DNA of 64,000 bases from contig NC_058337.1 in assembly GCF_905475395.1 (NCBI RefSeq), positions 138,577,172-138,641,171 of the forward strand. The letters are read 5' to 3'. The stretch is from Chrysoperla carnea. Taxonomy: Eukaryota > Arthropoda > Insecta > Neuroptera > Chrysopidae. Numbering within the stretch: the stretch's first letter is position 1; every line of letters begins with the position of its first letter. The position numbers and the translations under genes are program-made. Shown here piece by piece: positions 1 through 10,293 of this stretch. Under the pieces are notes generated by a model. The model did no database searches. It was not told the origin of the DNA and was given only the letters and a program-made list of their open reading frames with translations.

Positions 1-1
1 A

Positions 2-1248
2 ATGCTTGCAAGCTTAAGTAAAAATATCTGTTGTGTTGGTGATGATGATCAGTCTATTTATGGTTGGCAGAAGTAGGTAATATATTACGTTTTGAAAAAG
101 ATTTTTTAAATGCCACGATTATTAAATTAGAGCAGAATTATACATCAACTCTGCCAATTCTTGCGGCTGCTTCAAATTTTATCAATAACAATAAAAATCG
201 TCATGGCAAAACCTTATGGACTGATAAGGAAAGTGGTGAAAAGATCAAGATTATATCTTGTTGGAACGATAAAGAGGAAGCAATATATATTGCCTCCGAA
301 ATAGCTAGGTTAGTGCGAGAGGGAAGATATAGTGCAGGAAATATTGCTATATTAGTAAGGGCAGGGTTTCAAACTAGAAGCTGTGAAGAAGCCTTTATAA
401 ATAGTGCTATGCCTTATAAAATTATCGGCGGTTTGCGGTTCTATGAACGTATGGAAATAAGAGACGTGCTTGCTTATATCCTTATTGCCTTAAACCAGAA
501 TGATAATTTAGCATTAGAGCGTATTATTAACGTACCGAAAAGATCAATAGGAGCAGCTACTTTAAATAAAATTAAAACGTATGCTATAGAAAAAAATATC
601 TCTAATTTCGCTGCTATTAAAGAAATGCTAGAAAATGGTGAGATAAAAACAAAATCCTATGAAACTTTAAAAGATTTAGTTACCAAAATTAGCAATTGGC
701 ATGAAAGATTTAGCTTTGATGCTCCAATAAATGTAACTAAAGCAATACTTGATGATTCCGGATATTTAGAAATGCTTCAGGAAGAGAAAACTGAAGAAGC
801 TTTAGGCAGGATCGAGAATATCAACGAAATGCTAAGAGCTATTGCTGAGTTTAATGATATTCATGATTTTATTGAGCATTCTAGCTTAGTTATGGAAAAT
901 GAAGTTTTAGAAACCAATTATGGTGGTTCTATAACAATAATGACACTACACGGTGCTAAGGGTCTTGAATTTGATGTAGTATTTTTGCCAGGTTGGGAAG
1001 AGGGGGTGTTTCCGTCTCAAAGATCTTTAGATGAAGAGGGTGAAAAAGGTTTGGAAGAAGAACGCCGCATTGCTTATGTTGGTATAACTAGAGCTAAAAA
1101 AGAGCTTTACATCACCCATGCTGAAAGCTGTAAAATATTCTACGAAATAGTCAGATCATACCCATCAAGGTTCATAACCGAAATCCCAGATGAAATAACT
1201 ATCCGCACATCTTCTATGAAAAAATACGATTCTTTTTATAAATTTTAA
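2..1248 (+). pseudogene. uvrD: UvrD/Rep-type DNA helicase, 3' part, frameshifted
   Basis: ATP-dependent 3'-5' DNA helicase of nucleotide-excision and mismatch repair. The window opens inside the gene, so the Walker A region is outside it. The reading frame from base 2 shows the helicase motif [10 protein letters not shown], then hits a stop at 73-75 because a few bases are missing where an RGA tripeptide is expected. The rest (64-1248) is open and carries motif V ([11 protein letters not shown]) and motif VI ([18 protein letters not shown]). Seen: motifs and frame break. Inferred: a small deletion inactivated a normally conserved repair gene. Confidence in the family is high. Confidence 0.9.
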
Positions 1249-1335
1249 CTAATTTTTTTTCTAGAATTAAAAATTAATTTGGCATTTTTTCTATTATGTT
1301 TATTATTATTTAAAATAAATTAAAAAAGGAATAAT

Positions 1336-2910
1336 ATGACAGAGAATTTGAAAGTTGATGACAGAGTTCAGCAACTGAAAGACATAATGGATATTCAAGA
1401 AAAGGATTTAAATATTAATGATCAAGCTCAGCAATTACCAAAGAAAGATGTAGCTGATGATAAAATTAATGAGATGGAAGAAGCAAAAAATTTAAAAATT
1501 GATGATCAGAACCAGCAATCATCAAATACAAATGTAGTAAATAACAAAATCAACGATATTACAGGAGTAATTAGAAAGTTTGATCAATATCAGTCATTAG
1601 TACCTAAAGATCTTTCTTTTTTTGATCAACCGCTTCAATATGAACAAAATTTTGGTGGAGCGTTAGATTTAGGTTATGACCTTATAAGGTCCTATCTTAA
1701 AGAAGACAGAATTCAAAATCTTGTTGATAGTATAAATGAAAATGCAAAACAAAATGCTGCAATAACTACAAAGCAAAATAGAGATAAAATTAAACTTTAT
1801 GCTGCAAAAATTGAAGGTAATTTAAAAGGATTTAGGGTAAGTTTAGATTTAGAATCAATGAAACCTGTACTAAATGAATTTAATGATCAAGATATAAATA
1901 ATTGATTGTTGAGAGCTTCAATTTGTGGAAGTCCATGATAATTGTTATTTTGTTTAAAGGTAAAATAAATTAATTTTACAACTTTTTGTTTTTAGTTTGC
2001 AATTCCACTATTTTATAAAAAGTGGAATTGCAAACTAAAAACAAACGGTTGTAAAATTAATTTATTTTACCTTTAAACAAAATAACAAGATATAAATACT
2101 TTAACAAATGCAATTAATGAATCATTAGTTGAAGTGAGTAATAATAAGATTCCCGCAGAGATATATACTGAAAAACTACTAGAAGCAGTTATAGAAAAAT
2201 TATCTAATTCTTTATCACAGCAAAAATTGCAACAATGTAAGGAATTTATTCATAGTGGGGGAAAAAATAAAAAAACATATACAGAATCGGAAATGGATAG
2301 AAAAGAAATTTCTAAAGCAGCAGAAGATTCAGTAAATCAACTGACAGAAAGATTAGATAAAAATACTCAAGAAAGTAAAATGTTAGAGCCTATGGTTAGG
2401 CTTTTTGCTCCTTTATATGAGAGTACCAATGAAAAACTTATTGAAAAAACAGGAACAATTTTAAATAATTTAGATTCTGCTTATCTAACTGACAATAGTC
2501 CTAGAATAGTCTCGGAGCTAAAAGAAACTAATGACAAAGGTACTTCTCTCTGGGAAAAGTTTAAATCAATTTTTACAGGTAAAGATTACTTGGAGGAAAA
2601 ACTAGAACAATCAGTAAATAAATATGCAGCGTTAAGTGATGAGTATGTCAAAAAAGAAATTGATAATAAAATCTTTTCAAATGCTTTAACAAACGAACAA
2701 ATTGCTGCCGGCTTAACAAAATTAATGAATAAAACTGTTGAGCCGAAAGAAGTTAATAATCATAATCTTAATTTAGTTGAAATAAGAAAAGCAAATCCTG
2801 AAATATTTGATAAATTATTATTTGCCAACCAATCTCAAACATCTTCAAAAGACAAACCTGCTATTCATCAAGAGAATCAGAAAGTAAGAACAAGAGGACC
2901 TGGTCTTTAA
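1336..2910 (+). pseudogene. Rickettsia-type alpha-helical hypothetical protein, split by a palindromic insert
   Basis: No family recognised. The frame 1336-1905 and the frame 2086-2910 are the same reading frame, separated by a 186-bp insert with a stop codon; a 12-base sequence (CAAGATATAAAT) occurs at both edges, so this was one gene of about 450 codons. The N-terminal half is polar with two loose repeats (KVDD..QQ / KIDDQ.QQ). The C-terminal half is helical and contains FTGKDYLEEKLE and LVEIRKANPEIFD, both also found in the protein of the next gene. An ATG at 1336 follows AAAGGA. Function unknown; possibly a secreted or structural lineage-specific protein, which is a guess. Confidence 0.7.
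1943..2088. repeat. 146-bp near-perfect palindrome inserted in a gene
   Basis: The two arms of about 70 bases are reverse complements, with an AT spacer near 2013-2022 and a few mismatches about 40 bases in from each end. It is flanked by 12-bp direct repeats at 1888-1899 and 2086-2097. It looks like a foldback or MITE-type element; as RNA it would form a very long hairpin. Confidence 0.85.
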
Positions 2911-2930
2911 TTAGCCTTCTTTCTAAGCTG

Positions 2931-2980
2931 TGAAGATTTCTAAAAATACCTTAAAATGGGATATGTATTAGAAATCTTCA
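2931..2980 (+). terminator. Hairpin after the split gene
   Basis: TGAAGATTTCTAA pairs with TTAGAAATCTTCA across a 24-base loop region, 20 bases after the stop codon. No strong T run follows, so termination is only likely. Confidence 0.45.
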
Positions 2981-3103
2981 TAAAACCTATCTTAGTAATT
3001 TCACATCGTTAATTTTTTAAATATTTCTATCAAAAGATAAAAAAGTTGCAAATTATGGAATTTTGATATCTAATATATCAAATGTTTTAATAATAGGTAA
3101 CAT

Positions 3104-4405
3104 ATGGCTATAAAGTTACAAGAAGCACAGCATGAGGTTAGGAGTAAAGATAAAGAAAATGATTTAATACAATTATTAAGAAAAGACTTAAAAGAAACAA
3201 AAAACTATTTAGTACAAGGGTTAATTAACGAGGAATTAAAAAAAAAAGAAATTGATGTAAATGATCCTGATGTAAAAAAAACAATTCAAAAGCTAATATA
3301 TTCTGATCCTGATGACCCTAAAAATATATCATTTGATCCTAGTAAAAAAAATGATATTAAAAGTATTATTGCAACTATAAAAAATAACAACGAGCAAATA
3401 ACAAAATGGGAACAAGATGGTTATAATCCTGAAGCTTTTAAAGGAATTAAGGAAGTAATGGAAAAGCTTCCTAAGCAGTTAGAAGCAGAATTATCAAGCC
3501 AAAAAAATGTAGATAATCTTGTAAATGAACGTGTAAAAAACCGTATATTTATGTATGATAATTTTGCTAAAGAAAATCAGCCAATATTTAAAGATGAAAA
3601 ACTTATAGGTAAAATAAATAAATATGTAGAAATATCGCAAGATACAGTTTCGGCTTTGCTAAAAAATGAAAAATTATTAGACCCATTAGTGCGGCAAATT
3701 ACTAAAAATGCTAGCGATTTTTTTGGTAAAGATGGAGCTAACGTTAAAAATGTATGCGTTTTAGATGAGAAAAAGTTGACTGATGAAAATATCCTTACAT
3801 TTACTTATGAAACTAATAATGCTATTAAGTCGTTTGAATCAGTACAAAAAGGGATTAATAACTTAGATGTTGCAAAAAATAAGCAGGTCACAGAAACATT
3901 ATTATCTAAATTAGACACAGATTATATAACTAAATATAATAACACAATAATTAATGAGTTACAGGCAGTTAGTAATAAAGGCACTTCATTTTTAGAAAAA
4001 ATACAGGCAGTTTTTACAGGAAAAGATTATTTGAGAGAAAAATTAGAGAATGTCCTAGATGCTCATATTAAGGCAAATAACAAGCATATAGATAATAAAA
4101 TTACTACTCTTTCAAAAGGTTTAAAAAATAATGAATTTGTTACGGGTTTAAAGCATTTTATAGATGAAAAAAAAAAAAAAATATCAGATAACTCTAAACT
4201 TCGAAATGTAAATCTCAATGAAATACATAATAATAAAGCTGCTTTAGTAGAGCTTAGAAAAATTAATCCGCACAGATTTGATCAAACAGAGTTTGAAGAT
4301 TCAAAGCGGCTTGCTTTAAAGTCTAAACCTCACAATATCAAAATTGAATCACCTATAGCTACGCCTAATCTTTCTAATAAAAAAGGTCAAAATATCGTTA
4401 GATAA
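3104..4405 (+). CDS. Alpha-helical hypothetical protein, paralogue of the preceding gene
   Basis: A 433-residue protein with no recognised domain and no signal peptide or membrane segment visible. It is highly charged, Lys/Asn/Glu-rich and mostly helical. The C-terminal third repeats signatures of the upstream gene (FTGKDYLREKLE, then ALVELRKINPHRFD), so the two are tandem paralogues. The start ATG at 3104 follows AATAGGTAA. The frame is intact, unlike most genes here. About 100 bases downstream an IS256 remnant begins. Function unknown. Confidence 0.75.
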   Translation: MAIKLQEAQHEVRSKDKENDLIQLLRKDLKETKNYLVQGLINEELKKKEIDVNDPDVKKTIQKLIYSDPDDPKNISFDPSKKNDIKSIIATIKNNNEQITKWEQDGYNPEAFKGIKEVMEKLPKQLEAELSSQKNVDNLVNERVKNRIFMYDNFAKENQPIFKDEKLIGKINKYVEISQDTVSALLKNEKLLDPLVRQITKNASDFFGKDGANVKNVCVLDEKKLTDENILTFTYETNNAIKSFESVQKGINNLDVAKNKQVTETLLSKLDTDYITKYNNTIINELQAVSNKGTSFLEKIQAVFTGKDYLREKLENVLDAHIKANNKHIDNKITTLSKGLKNNEFVTGLKHFIDEKKKKISDNSKLRNVNLNEIHNNKAALVELRKINPHRFDQTEFEDSKRLALKSKPHNIKIESPIATPNLSNKKGQNIVR

Positions 4406-4411
4406 ATATTA

Positions 4412-4909
4412 TTCGAGGGTATCAGAAAGTATGTGTAAGTTGTAAAAATAGTTAAGAATAAAAATAACATAAACAACTTACATGGAGCTAATATGAAAAA
4501 TAAGATCAAAGTATCAAATCCAACTATAGAGAGAGTAGTATCAGAAATACTATTCCAAAGTGATTCATCTGAGATATTTGGCAAGGAAGGAATCTTTCAA
4601 GAATTTAAAAAGCAGATAGTAAATAAGATTTTAGAAAAAGAAATGGAAACTCATATAGGTTATGAGCAACATTTCAAAAATGAGAAAGATTCATATAACA
4701 GACGTAATGGTCACTATGATAAGACTTTAATAGATCCTGAGGGTCGTAAATTGAGTATAGAGGTACCAAGGGATCGGGATGGAGAATTTGAACCTAAAAT
4801 AATGTCCAAAGGAGTGCGTAAATTTGAAGGATTTGATGATAAAGTAATATCGTTATATGCTTGTGGAATGAGGTGGTCCAATTTGTCTAGACTAAAAATT
4901 AAGATTTAT
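4412..4909 (+). mobile_element. IS256-family (Mutator-like) 5' fragment
   Basis: A left-end stretch followed by a truncated transposase from ATG 4493. The protein carries the N-terminal IS256 signature: KEMETHIGYEQH, RNGHYDKTL, IEVPRDRDGEFEP and KVISLYACGM. It is cut at about residue 139 where an IS200 copy begins exactly after TTTAT, so the DDE catalytic part is absent. The sequence differs from the other IS256 at 24659, so it is a second lineage. Confidence 0.85.
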
Positions 4910-5465
4910 GTAGTTAAGTGGGATAGGGTTAACACCCTCGCCTTTAGGCGAACACTTTAGTATAATCTATCTACTAGGTTACTAGAGGAAGACTAGTATG
5001 ATTTAAAGTACCATATAGTGTTTTGTACAAAGTACAGGTATAGAGTTTTAACTGGGCAAATAGCAAGTAGAGCAAGGGAAGTAATTCAGGAAATATGTGC
5101 AGCTAATTACATAGATATAATTAATAACTGCATAAGTCCTGATCGTGTTCATATATTAGTATCAGTTCCACCGAGTATCTCAATATCTAAGGTGTTACAA
5201 TATATTAAAGGAAAGAGTAGTCGTAAATTGCTACAGGAATTTGAAGTACTTCGTAAGCGATATTGGGGTCAACATCTTTGGGCTAGAGGGTATTTTGTTA
5301 TTACAGTTGGTAATGTGAATTCAGAAGCAGTACAGAAGTATATAGAGCAACAAGAATAATATCATAAAAAAGATGATTTTAGAATATCAGAGTTTTAGCG
5401 TTTACGCTTTTAATCTGCTTTGCAAGCGTAAACCAAACTACCGGCTTTAGACGGTAGTAATTGAT
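4910..5465 (+). mobile_element. tnpA: IS200 type 1, defective copy 1
   Basis: Same ends as the 583-bp intact copies: it starts GTAGTTAAG after TTTAT and ends GGTAGTAATTGAT with the two terminal hairpins. A 27-bp loss around 4991 removes the tnpA start codon. The HUH region is present but the codon before HVHIL reads Arg instead of Asp, and a stop replaces a Glu codon near 5357-5359. It cannot make a full Y1 transposase. Confidence 0.9.
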
Positions 5466-5514
5466 TAACCATATTGTAATAAAGCTATAGTATATTGTCA
5501 ATGTTTAAATAATC

Positions 5515-6068
5515 TTAATGCTTACAGCTACTTCCATGAACATGAGGAGGGTGCATTTTTATATATTTCAGCATTTTTTTAAGCAAAGTGTCGCGTTTTA
5601 GTTTAGATAAGTGATCTAAAAAAACTTTGCCATTTAAATAATCTGCTTCATGCTGAATTACTGTTGCTAAGAAATCTTGTGCTTCTAGCTCTTGTTTATT
5701 CCCTTGATAATCAAAGTAATTTATTTTTATTGCTTGTGATCTGGTAATAGGTGCTTCTATTCCTGGAAATGATAAAGATCTTTCCATAAATATTTGTTTG
5801 TCACTTGAGAAATAAGTTATTTCCGGATTGATAAAAATAATAGGTGATGATTTGTTATTCTCATGTAAATCAACTACCGCTATACGCTTTAATATATCGA
5901 CCATATTAACACTAAGCCCTACAGCTCTCTTTCTATCTGCATAGTATTAAGCATTTTGTCTACAATAGTACGAATATTATCATCAACAACTTCTATATGT
6001 TCTGCTTGCTTCTTAAAGATATCGTTTGGAGCGTAAACTATTTGATAATAAGATTTTTCTTGGTTCAT
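5515..6068 (-). pseudogene. def-like: Peptide deformylase-like protein, frameshifted
   Basis: Family of metal-dependent enzymes removing N-terminal formyl groups. The start ATG at 6066-6068 gives about 47 residues; then a 2-base expansion in an AG run near 5925 shifts the frame into the remaining 129 residues (start usable at 5904). Motif 1 region reads AVGLSVN, motif 2 reads ERSLS (the usual metal-binding Cys of EGCLS is Ser) and motif 3 reads QHEADY (the second His is Tyr). Even before the frameshift this looks like a non-catalytic paralogue. The tail is His-rich (HPPHVHGSSCKH). It lies just downstream of yfiH on the same strand. Confidence 0.8.
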
Positions 6069-6072
6069 AATA

Positions 6073-6690
6073 CTAATTTTTAATTATAATTGTTGATAAT
6101 ATATTTTGACTATAAGGTTCTTGCAAGTGATAAGAGCGTCTTTTGCTAGGGTATTTTGCTGGGTTTGCATAAGTATCTTCTGCAATTTTTTTAATATCTT
6201 TAACTCCTGCTTGCTTAAGCTGTAATTCTACAAATCCTGATAAATCAAACATATAATGATTTTCTTTTTTTGAATTTATGAAGAATTGCTTATTATTAAT
6301 ATCTTTATCTAAAAAAGCCTTATAATATTCTGTATCAACTTCATATGATTCTTGTGCTATAGCAGGACCTATTAGTGCAGTCAAATTTTCTACACCTTTT
6401 TCTATCATCTTATTAACTATGTTATGGATAATACCGTTTATAGCACCTTTCCATCCTGCATGTGCTACTCCAATTATTTTACCATCACCGCTTGCAAGTA
6501 ACACTGGTACACAATCTGCAGTTTGCACTGCTAGAACTTAATTTTTTCTAGTAGTAATACTGCCATCAGCTTCAGGTATGATAATAGAATTATTATCTGC
6601 ATCAATAATATCTATACCATGAACTTGATTTAAAATTAGAATATCTTCTGCTTTAAAATAATCAGTTATGGCTTTTTTGTTTCTTATTAT
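6073..6690 (-). pseudogene. yfiH: YfiH/LACC1-type purine nucleoside phosphorylase, nonsense mutation
   Basis: Multicopper-oxidase-fold family (DUF152), cytosolic purine nucleoside phosphorylase. The 151-residue open part from 6528 has the family signature TADCVPVLLA and GVAHAGWKGA..G with zinc-ligand Cys and His. In the same frame upstream, ILNQVHGIDIID and PEADG precede a TAA stop (6538-6540) that sits where a Leu codon is expected. The start is further upstream and obscured by a 13-base T run near 6710. Family call firm; inactivation by one point mutation is inferred. Confidence 0.85.
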
Positions 6691-6892
6691 TTCTATTTCA
6701 CCTATAGAATTTTTTTTTTTTTACATATCTATGACTAGAATCCGTCAAAAATTTTATAATATACTAGTCCGTTTATTAGTGCTTCCATGCAAATATCCTA
6801 TAAGAATTTTATTAATACCTTATCTAATAACCTACAAAAAAAGAAACAGCTAGAAAAAATCATTTTCCAATTTCAAAATAAAAAAATAAAAA

Positions 6893-7486
6893 GGTAATAA
6901 TCAATTCGAAATAGATCTTCCTCCATCCCATGATTTAGTAAATTATACAAAAATGATACTTAAAGTTAAAAATACTTTAACAAAAATAGCTGAGTATTTA
7001 AATGTTCATACGGATTTCTCTCCTAAACCTTTTTTAAATGATTATGGAAATAGTATGCATTTCCATATAAGTTTTGATATAGAATCTGGCGATTATATAG
7101 TTTTAGCAGCACAAGGTTTATGCCATTATATGCTAGATACTCTACTTGCTTTTATGCCTGGTAGTATTGATTATTTACGCCTTGACAAAGATTTTATGGC
7201 ACCAACTCATGTATCTTATGGAGGAAATAACAGAAGTGTAGCTATTCGAACTCCAAATGTTGTTCCTAAACGTTTAGAACATCGCTTATCTTCTCCTGAA
7301 ACTGATCCTTATATAGCAATTTTTACTATTTCAAAGTCTATATTATTATCTTTAAATTTTCTAAATTCAATTAAAAAAACAGAAAAGATTTACGGAAATG
7401 CTTTTGATCCGCAATATAATTTAACGCCACTACCAACGTCAGCTCAGGAAAGTTTTAAGCTATTTAAGCCAGAGTTTTTTAGATAA
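6893..7486 (+). pseudogene. glnA-like: Glutamine synthetase-family C-terminal fragment
   Basis: Glutamine synthetase or gamma-glutamylputrescine synthetase-type catalytic domain. The frame begins at QFEIDLPPS (the GQFE-type motif), continues with MHFHISF (catalytic HxH region), YGGNNRSVAIRTP (the NR(S/T)xxxR ATP/glutamate site) and LEHRLSSPETDPYIA. The normal N-terminal two-thirds is missing and an AT-rich stretch with no frame lies upstream. It ends at 7486, close to the usual C-terminus. A nonfunctional remnant. Confidence 0.85.
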
Positions 7487-7560
7487 AATTTTTTGCCAAA
7501 GATTTATATAATTATCAATCTTCACGAAACCTAAATTAGAAGCTATAACTTTTTATATAC

Positions 7561-8073
7561 TTATTTATTAGAGCTATAAATATTAGTAAGTTCTACGTAA
7601 TTTCTTACATTATCTTGCATCTCTTCTAGCTCTTGATCTGTTAAATATCTAACGAATTTTGCAGGGCGACCCATCCATAATTCTTTAGATTTAATTATTT
7701 TTTTAGGAGGTACAAGGCTTCCTGCAGCAACAAAAGCATATTCTTCTATTACTGCATAGTCCATTATTGTGCTACTCATACCAATAAAGGCATTATTGCA
7801 GATAATACAAGCATGAATAAGCGATAAATGACCAATAGTTATGTTATTGCCTATTTCTACAGGACCATTAAACCTTGAAGTATGAATTACGCTGCCGTCT
7901 TGTACGTTAGTATTATCCCCTATCTTTATTGATTCAACATCTCCTCTTAAAACAGTGTTAAACCAAATGCTTGAATTACTTCCGATCTTAACATTACCTA
8001 TTATAGAACTACTTGGAGCAATATAAGCAGTTTTATTAATATTTGGTTTAATTCCTTTATAAGGAAGAATCAT
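7561..8073 (-). CDS. Gamma carbonic anhydrase-like hexapeptide-repeat protein
   Basis: An intact 170-residue left-handed beta-helix protein (YrdA/PaaY type). Hexapeptide repeats run from about residue 12 to 125 (IGNVKIG, IKIGDN, VEIGNN, AFIGMSS). The three metal His ligands are visible: VIHTS and GHLSLIHAC. The C-terminus is a short helix. Its ATG overlaps the original hpf stop (TAATG), so the two genes formed an operon. One of the few undamaged housekeeping-type genes here. The exact substrate is not certain; many such proteins lack carbonic anhydrase activity. Confidence 0.9.
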   Translation of the reverse strand: MILPYKGIKPNINKTAYIAPSSSIIGNVKIGSNSSIWFNTVLRGDVESIKIGDNTNVQDGSVIHTSRFNGPVEIGNNITIGHLSLIHACIICNNAFIGMSSTIMDYAVIEEYAFVAAGSLVPPKKIIKSKELWMGRPAKFVRYLTDQELEEMQDNVRNYVELTNIYSSNK

Positions 8074-8652
8074 TAATTATAATCTACCCAAGAAATATTA
8101 CCATCTTTACGGTAATAAACTATATTTATACGATTGTTATTAATATTTTTGAATACTAACTGCCGGTAAATTTTCTAAATCCATTTTCATTACTGCGTCT
8201 TTTACTGATAGCTTTAATATTTCTACAGGTTTTTCAGCAATAATTATTGGATAATTAGCATCATTTGTATCATTAGTATTTTCTTGATCTTGAGGACTAA
8301 TAATATATTTAGTACCTTCAGAATCGATTTCAGATATTTTTACTTTACCTGTGTGATGATTTTTTAGTTTTGATTTATATTTTCTAAGCTGCTTTTCGAG
8401 TTTTGCCATAGCTTTGTCAAATGCTACATATATGTCATTGCAGCTCTCGTTACTCTTAACGATATTATGCTTACCTGAACCATATTTTGCTATAATAGCG
8501 CATTTAAAATTTATTCCTTCTTTTGAATAATGTATATCTGCACTTATTATATCAGAAAAATAATTTGTTAGAACTTGGTTAGCTCTTTCTTTTGAATATT
8601 CTTGTAAATTATTACCAATAGAAATATGTTGTCCTGAATCTGAAATAATCAT
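8073..8652 (-). pseudogene. hpf: Long-form ribosome hibernation promoting factor, C-terminal frameshift
   Basis: HPF/RaiA binds the 30S subunit and promotes 70S dimers in starvation. The N-terminal domain (residues 1-115) fits: MIISDSGQHISIGNNLQEY, CNDIYVAFDKAMAKLEKQLRKYK. The linker is acidic and Asn-rich. A frameshift near 8155 ends the protein at 8140; the shifted frame then encodes the typical C-terminal strand ending YYRKDGNISWVDYN, stopping at 8073 and overlapping the next start. The dimerisation domain is therefore damaged. Confidence 0.85.
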
Positions 8653-8705
8653 AAATAACCTTATAGCTTGAAATTAAAACTATAACGTAAATATTAGTTA
8701 TAGTG

Positions 8706-8736
8706 TATATAGATGTTACCTAGTAACATCTATATA
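8706..8736. terminator. Perfect 14-bp stem hairpin
   Basis: TATATAGATGTTAC pairs exactly with GTAACATCTATATA around a 3-base loop. It lies between hpf and the hypothetical gene upstream of it on the minus strand and is a good bidirectional terminator candidate. Confidence 0.6.
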
Positions 8737-8748
8737 ATTAATTTATAT

Positions 8749-9086
8749 TTAGCGTAATTTCAAGCTTTTATTACAAAATAAATCTCTTTCATGGGTAACT
8801 GATTTATTTTCTTGTAGTCTAATTAAGTCCTTAGTAATTTTTCTTACTAAAGAGGGTTCTATCCCTGCTTTAAAACATATGGTAATAAAATCTTCATTAT
8901 CTATAAAAATCCATTTTTTAGCCGCATCTTCTGCTTTTTTAGCCTGTTTTTTTTTGGGGAAGTATTAGTTGAATCAATTATTGCTTGCATAATAATAGCG
9001 AACCTAAGTGCAATATCAGGTAAAGGATTATAAAATTTTAAGCGTTCAAAAGGGGTAGCTAATTTAATAACAGATGGTTTTGTCAT
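8749..9086 (-). pseudogene. Small hypothetical protein, frameshifted
   Basis: The start at 9086 gives 61 residues (MTKPSVIKLATPFERLKF...). A frameshift near 8940-8955, in a run of Ts, separates them from a second open stretch with LRKITKD-like helical sequence ending CNKSLKLR at 8749. The original was about 112 residues. No family recognised. An IS200 type 2 copy sits 21 bases upstream of its start. Confidence 0.55.
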
Positions 9087-9107
9087 ATTATACTCTTAAT
9101 TTTTGAG

Positions 9108-9704
9108 AGTCTCTTTGGAGGTACAAACCTCCATCTTCCAGATGGGGAAGCTTTAGCTTGCCATGTGCACGATGATGCGTTAGCATCATAAGCACTATGA
9201 CACATTACAGCAGGAAATCACATACATTTTACTATCATCGCTATCACATAGTGTGGATTACAAAGTATCGATATAAGGTATTAACTTACGATATAAAAAA
9301 GGGGGTTCGAGAAATTATTGCACAGGTAGCAACAGAATTAGGTATTAAAATCGAAACTGGAGTAGTATCAAGCGATCATATACACATTTTTGCTAATATT
9401 CCACCTCATATAAAAATCTGTGAATTTGTACAAAAAGCGAAAGTCAGATCTTCAAAGAAGATGCAAGAGGAATTTCCAATATTAAAACAAAAATACTTGG
9501 GTAGACATTTGTGGGCACGGGGTTACTTTAGTGCTACTAGTGGTAATGTGACTGATGATATAATTAATGAATATATTAATAAGCATACTGATGCACATGA
9601 GTCAGACATGATTTCTAACATAAGACTCGAATAAGCTTTAGCTTGATATGCGACTTCTAGTCGCTATAATCAAACTTTTATCTCTCAGATGAAAGTGGTT
9701 GATT
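9108..9704 (+). mobile_element. IS200 type 2, copy A (intact)
   Basis: 597 bp, about 98 percent like copy B at 10294. The left end has a hairpin (GGAGGTACAAACCTCC); the right end has ATGCGACTTCTAGTCGCTAT and ends GTGGTTGATT. It has no terminal inverted repeats and no target duplication, as expected for IS200. Confidence 0.9.
9197..9634 (+). CDS. tnpA: IS200 type 2 TnpA, Y1 HUH transposase
   Basis: A 145-residue single-strand DNA transposase. The HUH metal motif is in SDHIHIF (about residues 58-64) and the catalytic Tyr is in IINEYINKH (about residue 127). The family core LGRHLWARGYFSATSGNVT is present. Length and ends are typical, so it may be active. It acts on the hairpins at the element ends. 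Confidence 0.92.
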   Translation: MTHYSRKSHTFYYHRYHIVWITKYRYKVLTYDIKKGVREIIAQVATELGIKIETGVVSSDHIHIFANIPPHIKICEFVQKAKVRSSKKMQEEFPILKQKYLGRHLWARGYFSATSGNVTDDIINEYINKHTDAHESDMISNIRLE

Positions 9705-9855
9705 AATAAAATTAGATCCCTTAATATAAGCGAACCGGCTTATATGCTGCCCTTATTAAGAAAATCCTAAAAAAGTATAATAATTTTTAGGGGTTCAACT
9801 AAAGATGGAAAAAAAATATTATTGATAATTATTTTAGATTTTATTATAAATACTG

Positions 9856-9931
9856 ATTCATATAGCTCAGTTGGTTAGAGCGCTTGCCTGTCACGCAGAA
9901 GGTCGCGGGTTCGAGTCCCGTCATTCTTGCC
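9856..9931 (+). pseudogene. tRNA-Asp pseudogene (GTC)
   Basis: The D arm, anticodon arm (CTGTCAC) and T arm (GCGGGTTCGAGTCCCG) are nearly identical to the functional tRNA-Asp 216 bases downstream. The acceptor stem does not pair (ATTCATA against CATTCTT has only about three pairs) and no CCA follows. A decayed duplicate. Confidence 0.75.
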
Positions 9932-10071
9932 TTATTTTAAGGGTTTTTAGTATTTTATAAGTTATTTAAATATTTCATATGCTGTATATATGCTCCAAAA
10001 AAATGAAAATAAACTATTTTATCCTTGCACGATCGAAAGAATTGTTATATATAATTTATTATCCCTTAAAG

Positions 10072-10148
10072 GGGGGTGTAGCTCAGTTGGTTAGAGCGTC
10101 TGCCTGTCACGCAGAAGGTCGCGGGTTCGAGTCCCGTCACTCTCGCCA
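10072..10148 (+). tRNA. tRNA-Asp (GTC)
   Basis: Full cloverleaf: acceptor GGGGGTG pairs with CACTCTC (two G-T wobbles), D arm with TAGCTCAGTTGGTTAGAGC, anticodon GTC within CTGTCAC, T arm GCGGG/CCCGT with TTCGAGT loop, discriminator G and encoded CCA. Flanked by two IS200 type 2 copies. Confidence 0.93.
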
Positions 10149-10293
10149 ACATCCTATAAGACTTCAAGTGTTTTCTAACTTCTTCATCTAAAACAGCTTA
10201 ATATTAAGTTAAACAGTTACGTATATTAAAATTATTTAAGTATTTTTAATTAAATTTATTTGCAGTTTGTATTATTATAATACAGCTTTTGAT

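Noticed and set aside
4387-4584. 65-residue minus-strand frame with hydrophobic stretches
   Set aside because: Antisense to the IS256 transposase start; no ribosome site.
6668-6853. 61-residue hydrophobic frame
   Set aside because: Antisense to the decayed yfiH 5' region and AT-rich spacer; composition alone explains it.
9705-9855. Possible riboswitch or small RNA before the tRNA pseudogene
   Set aside because: No conserved structure recognised; only a weak hairpin.
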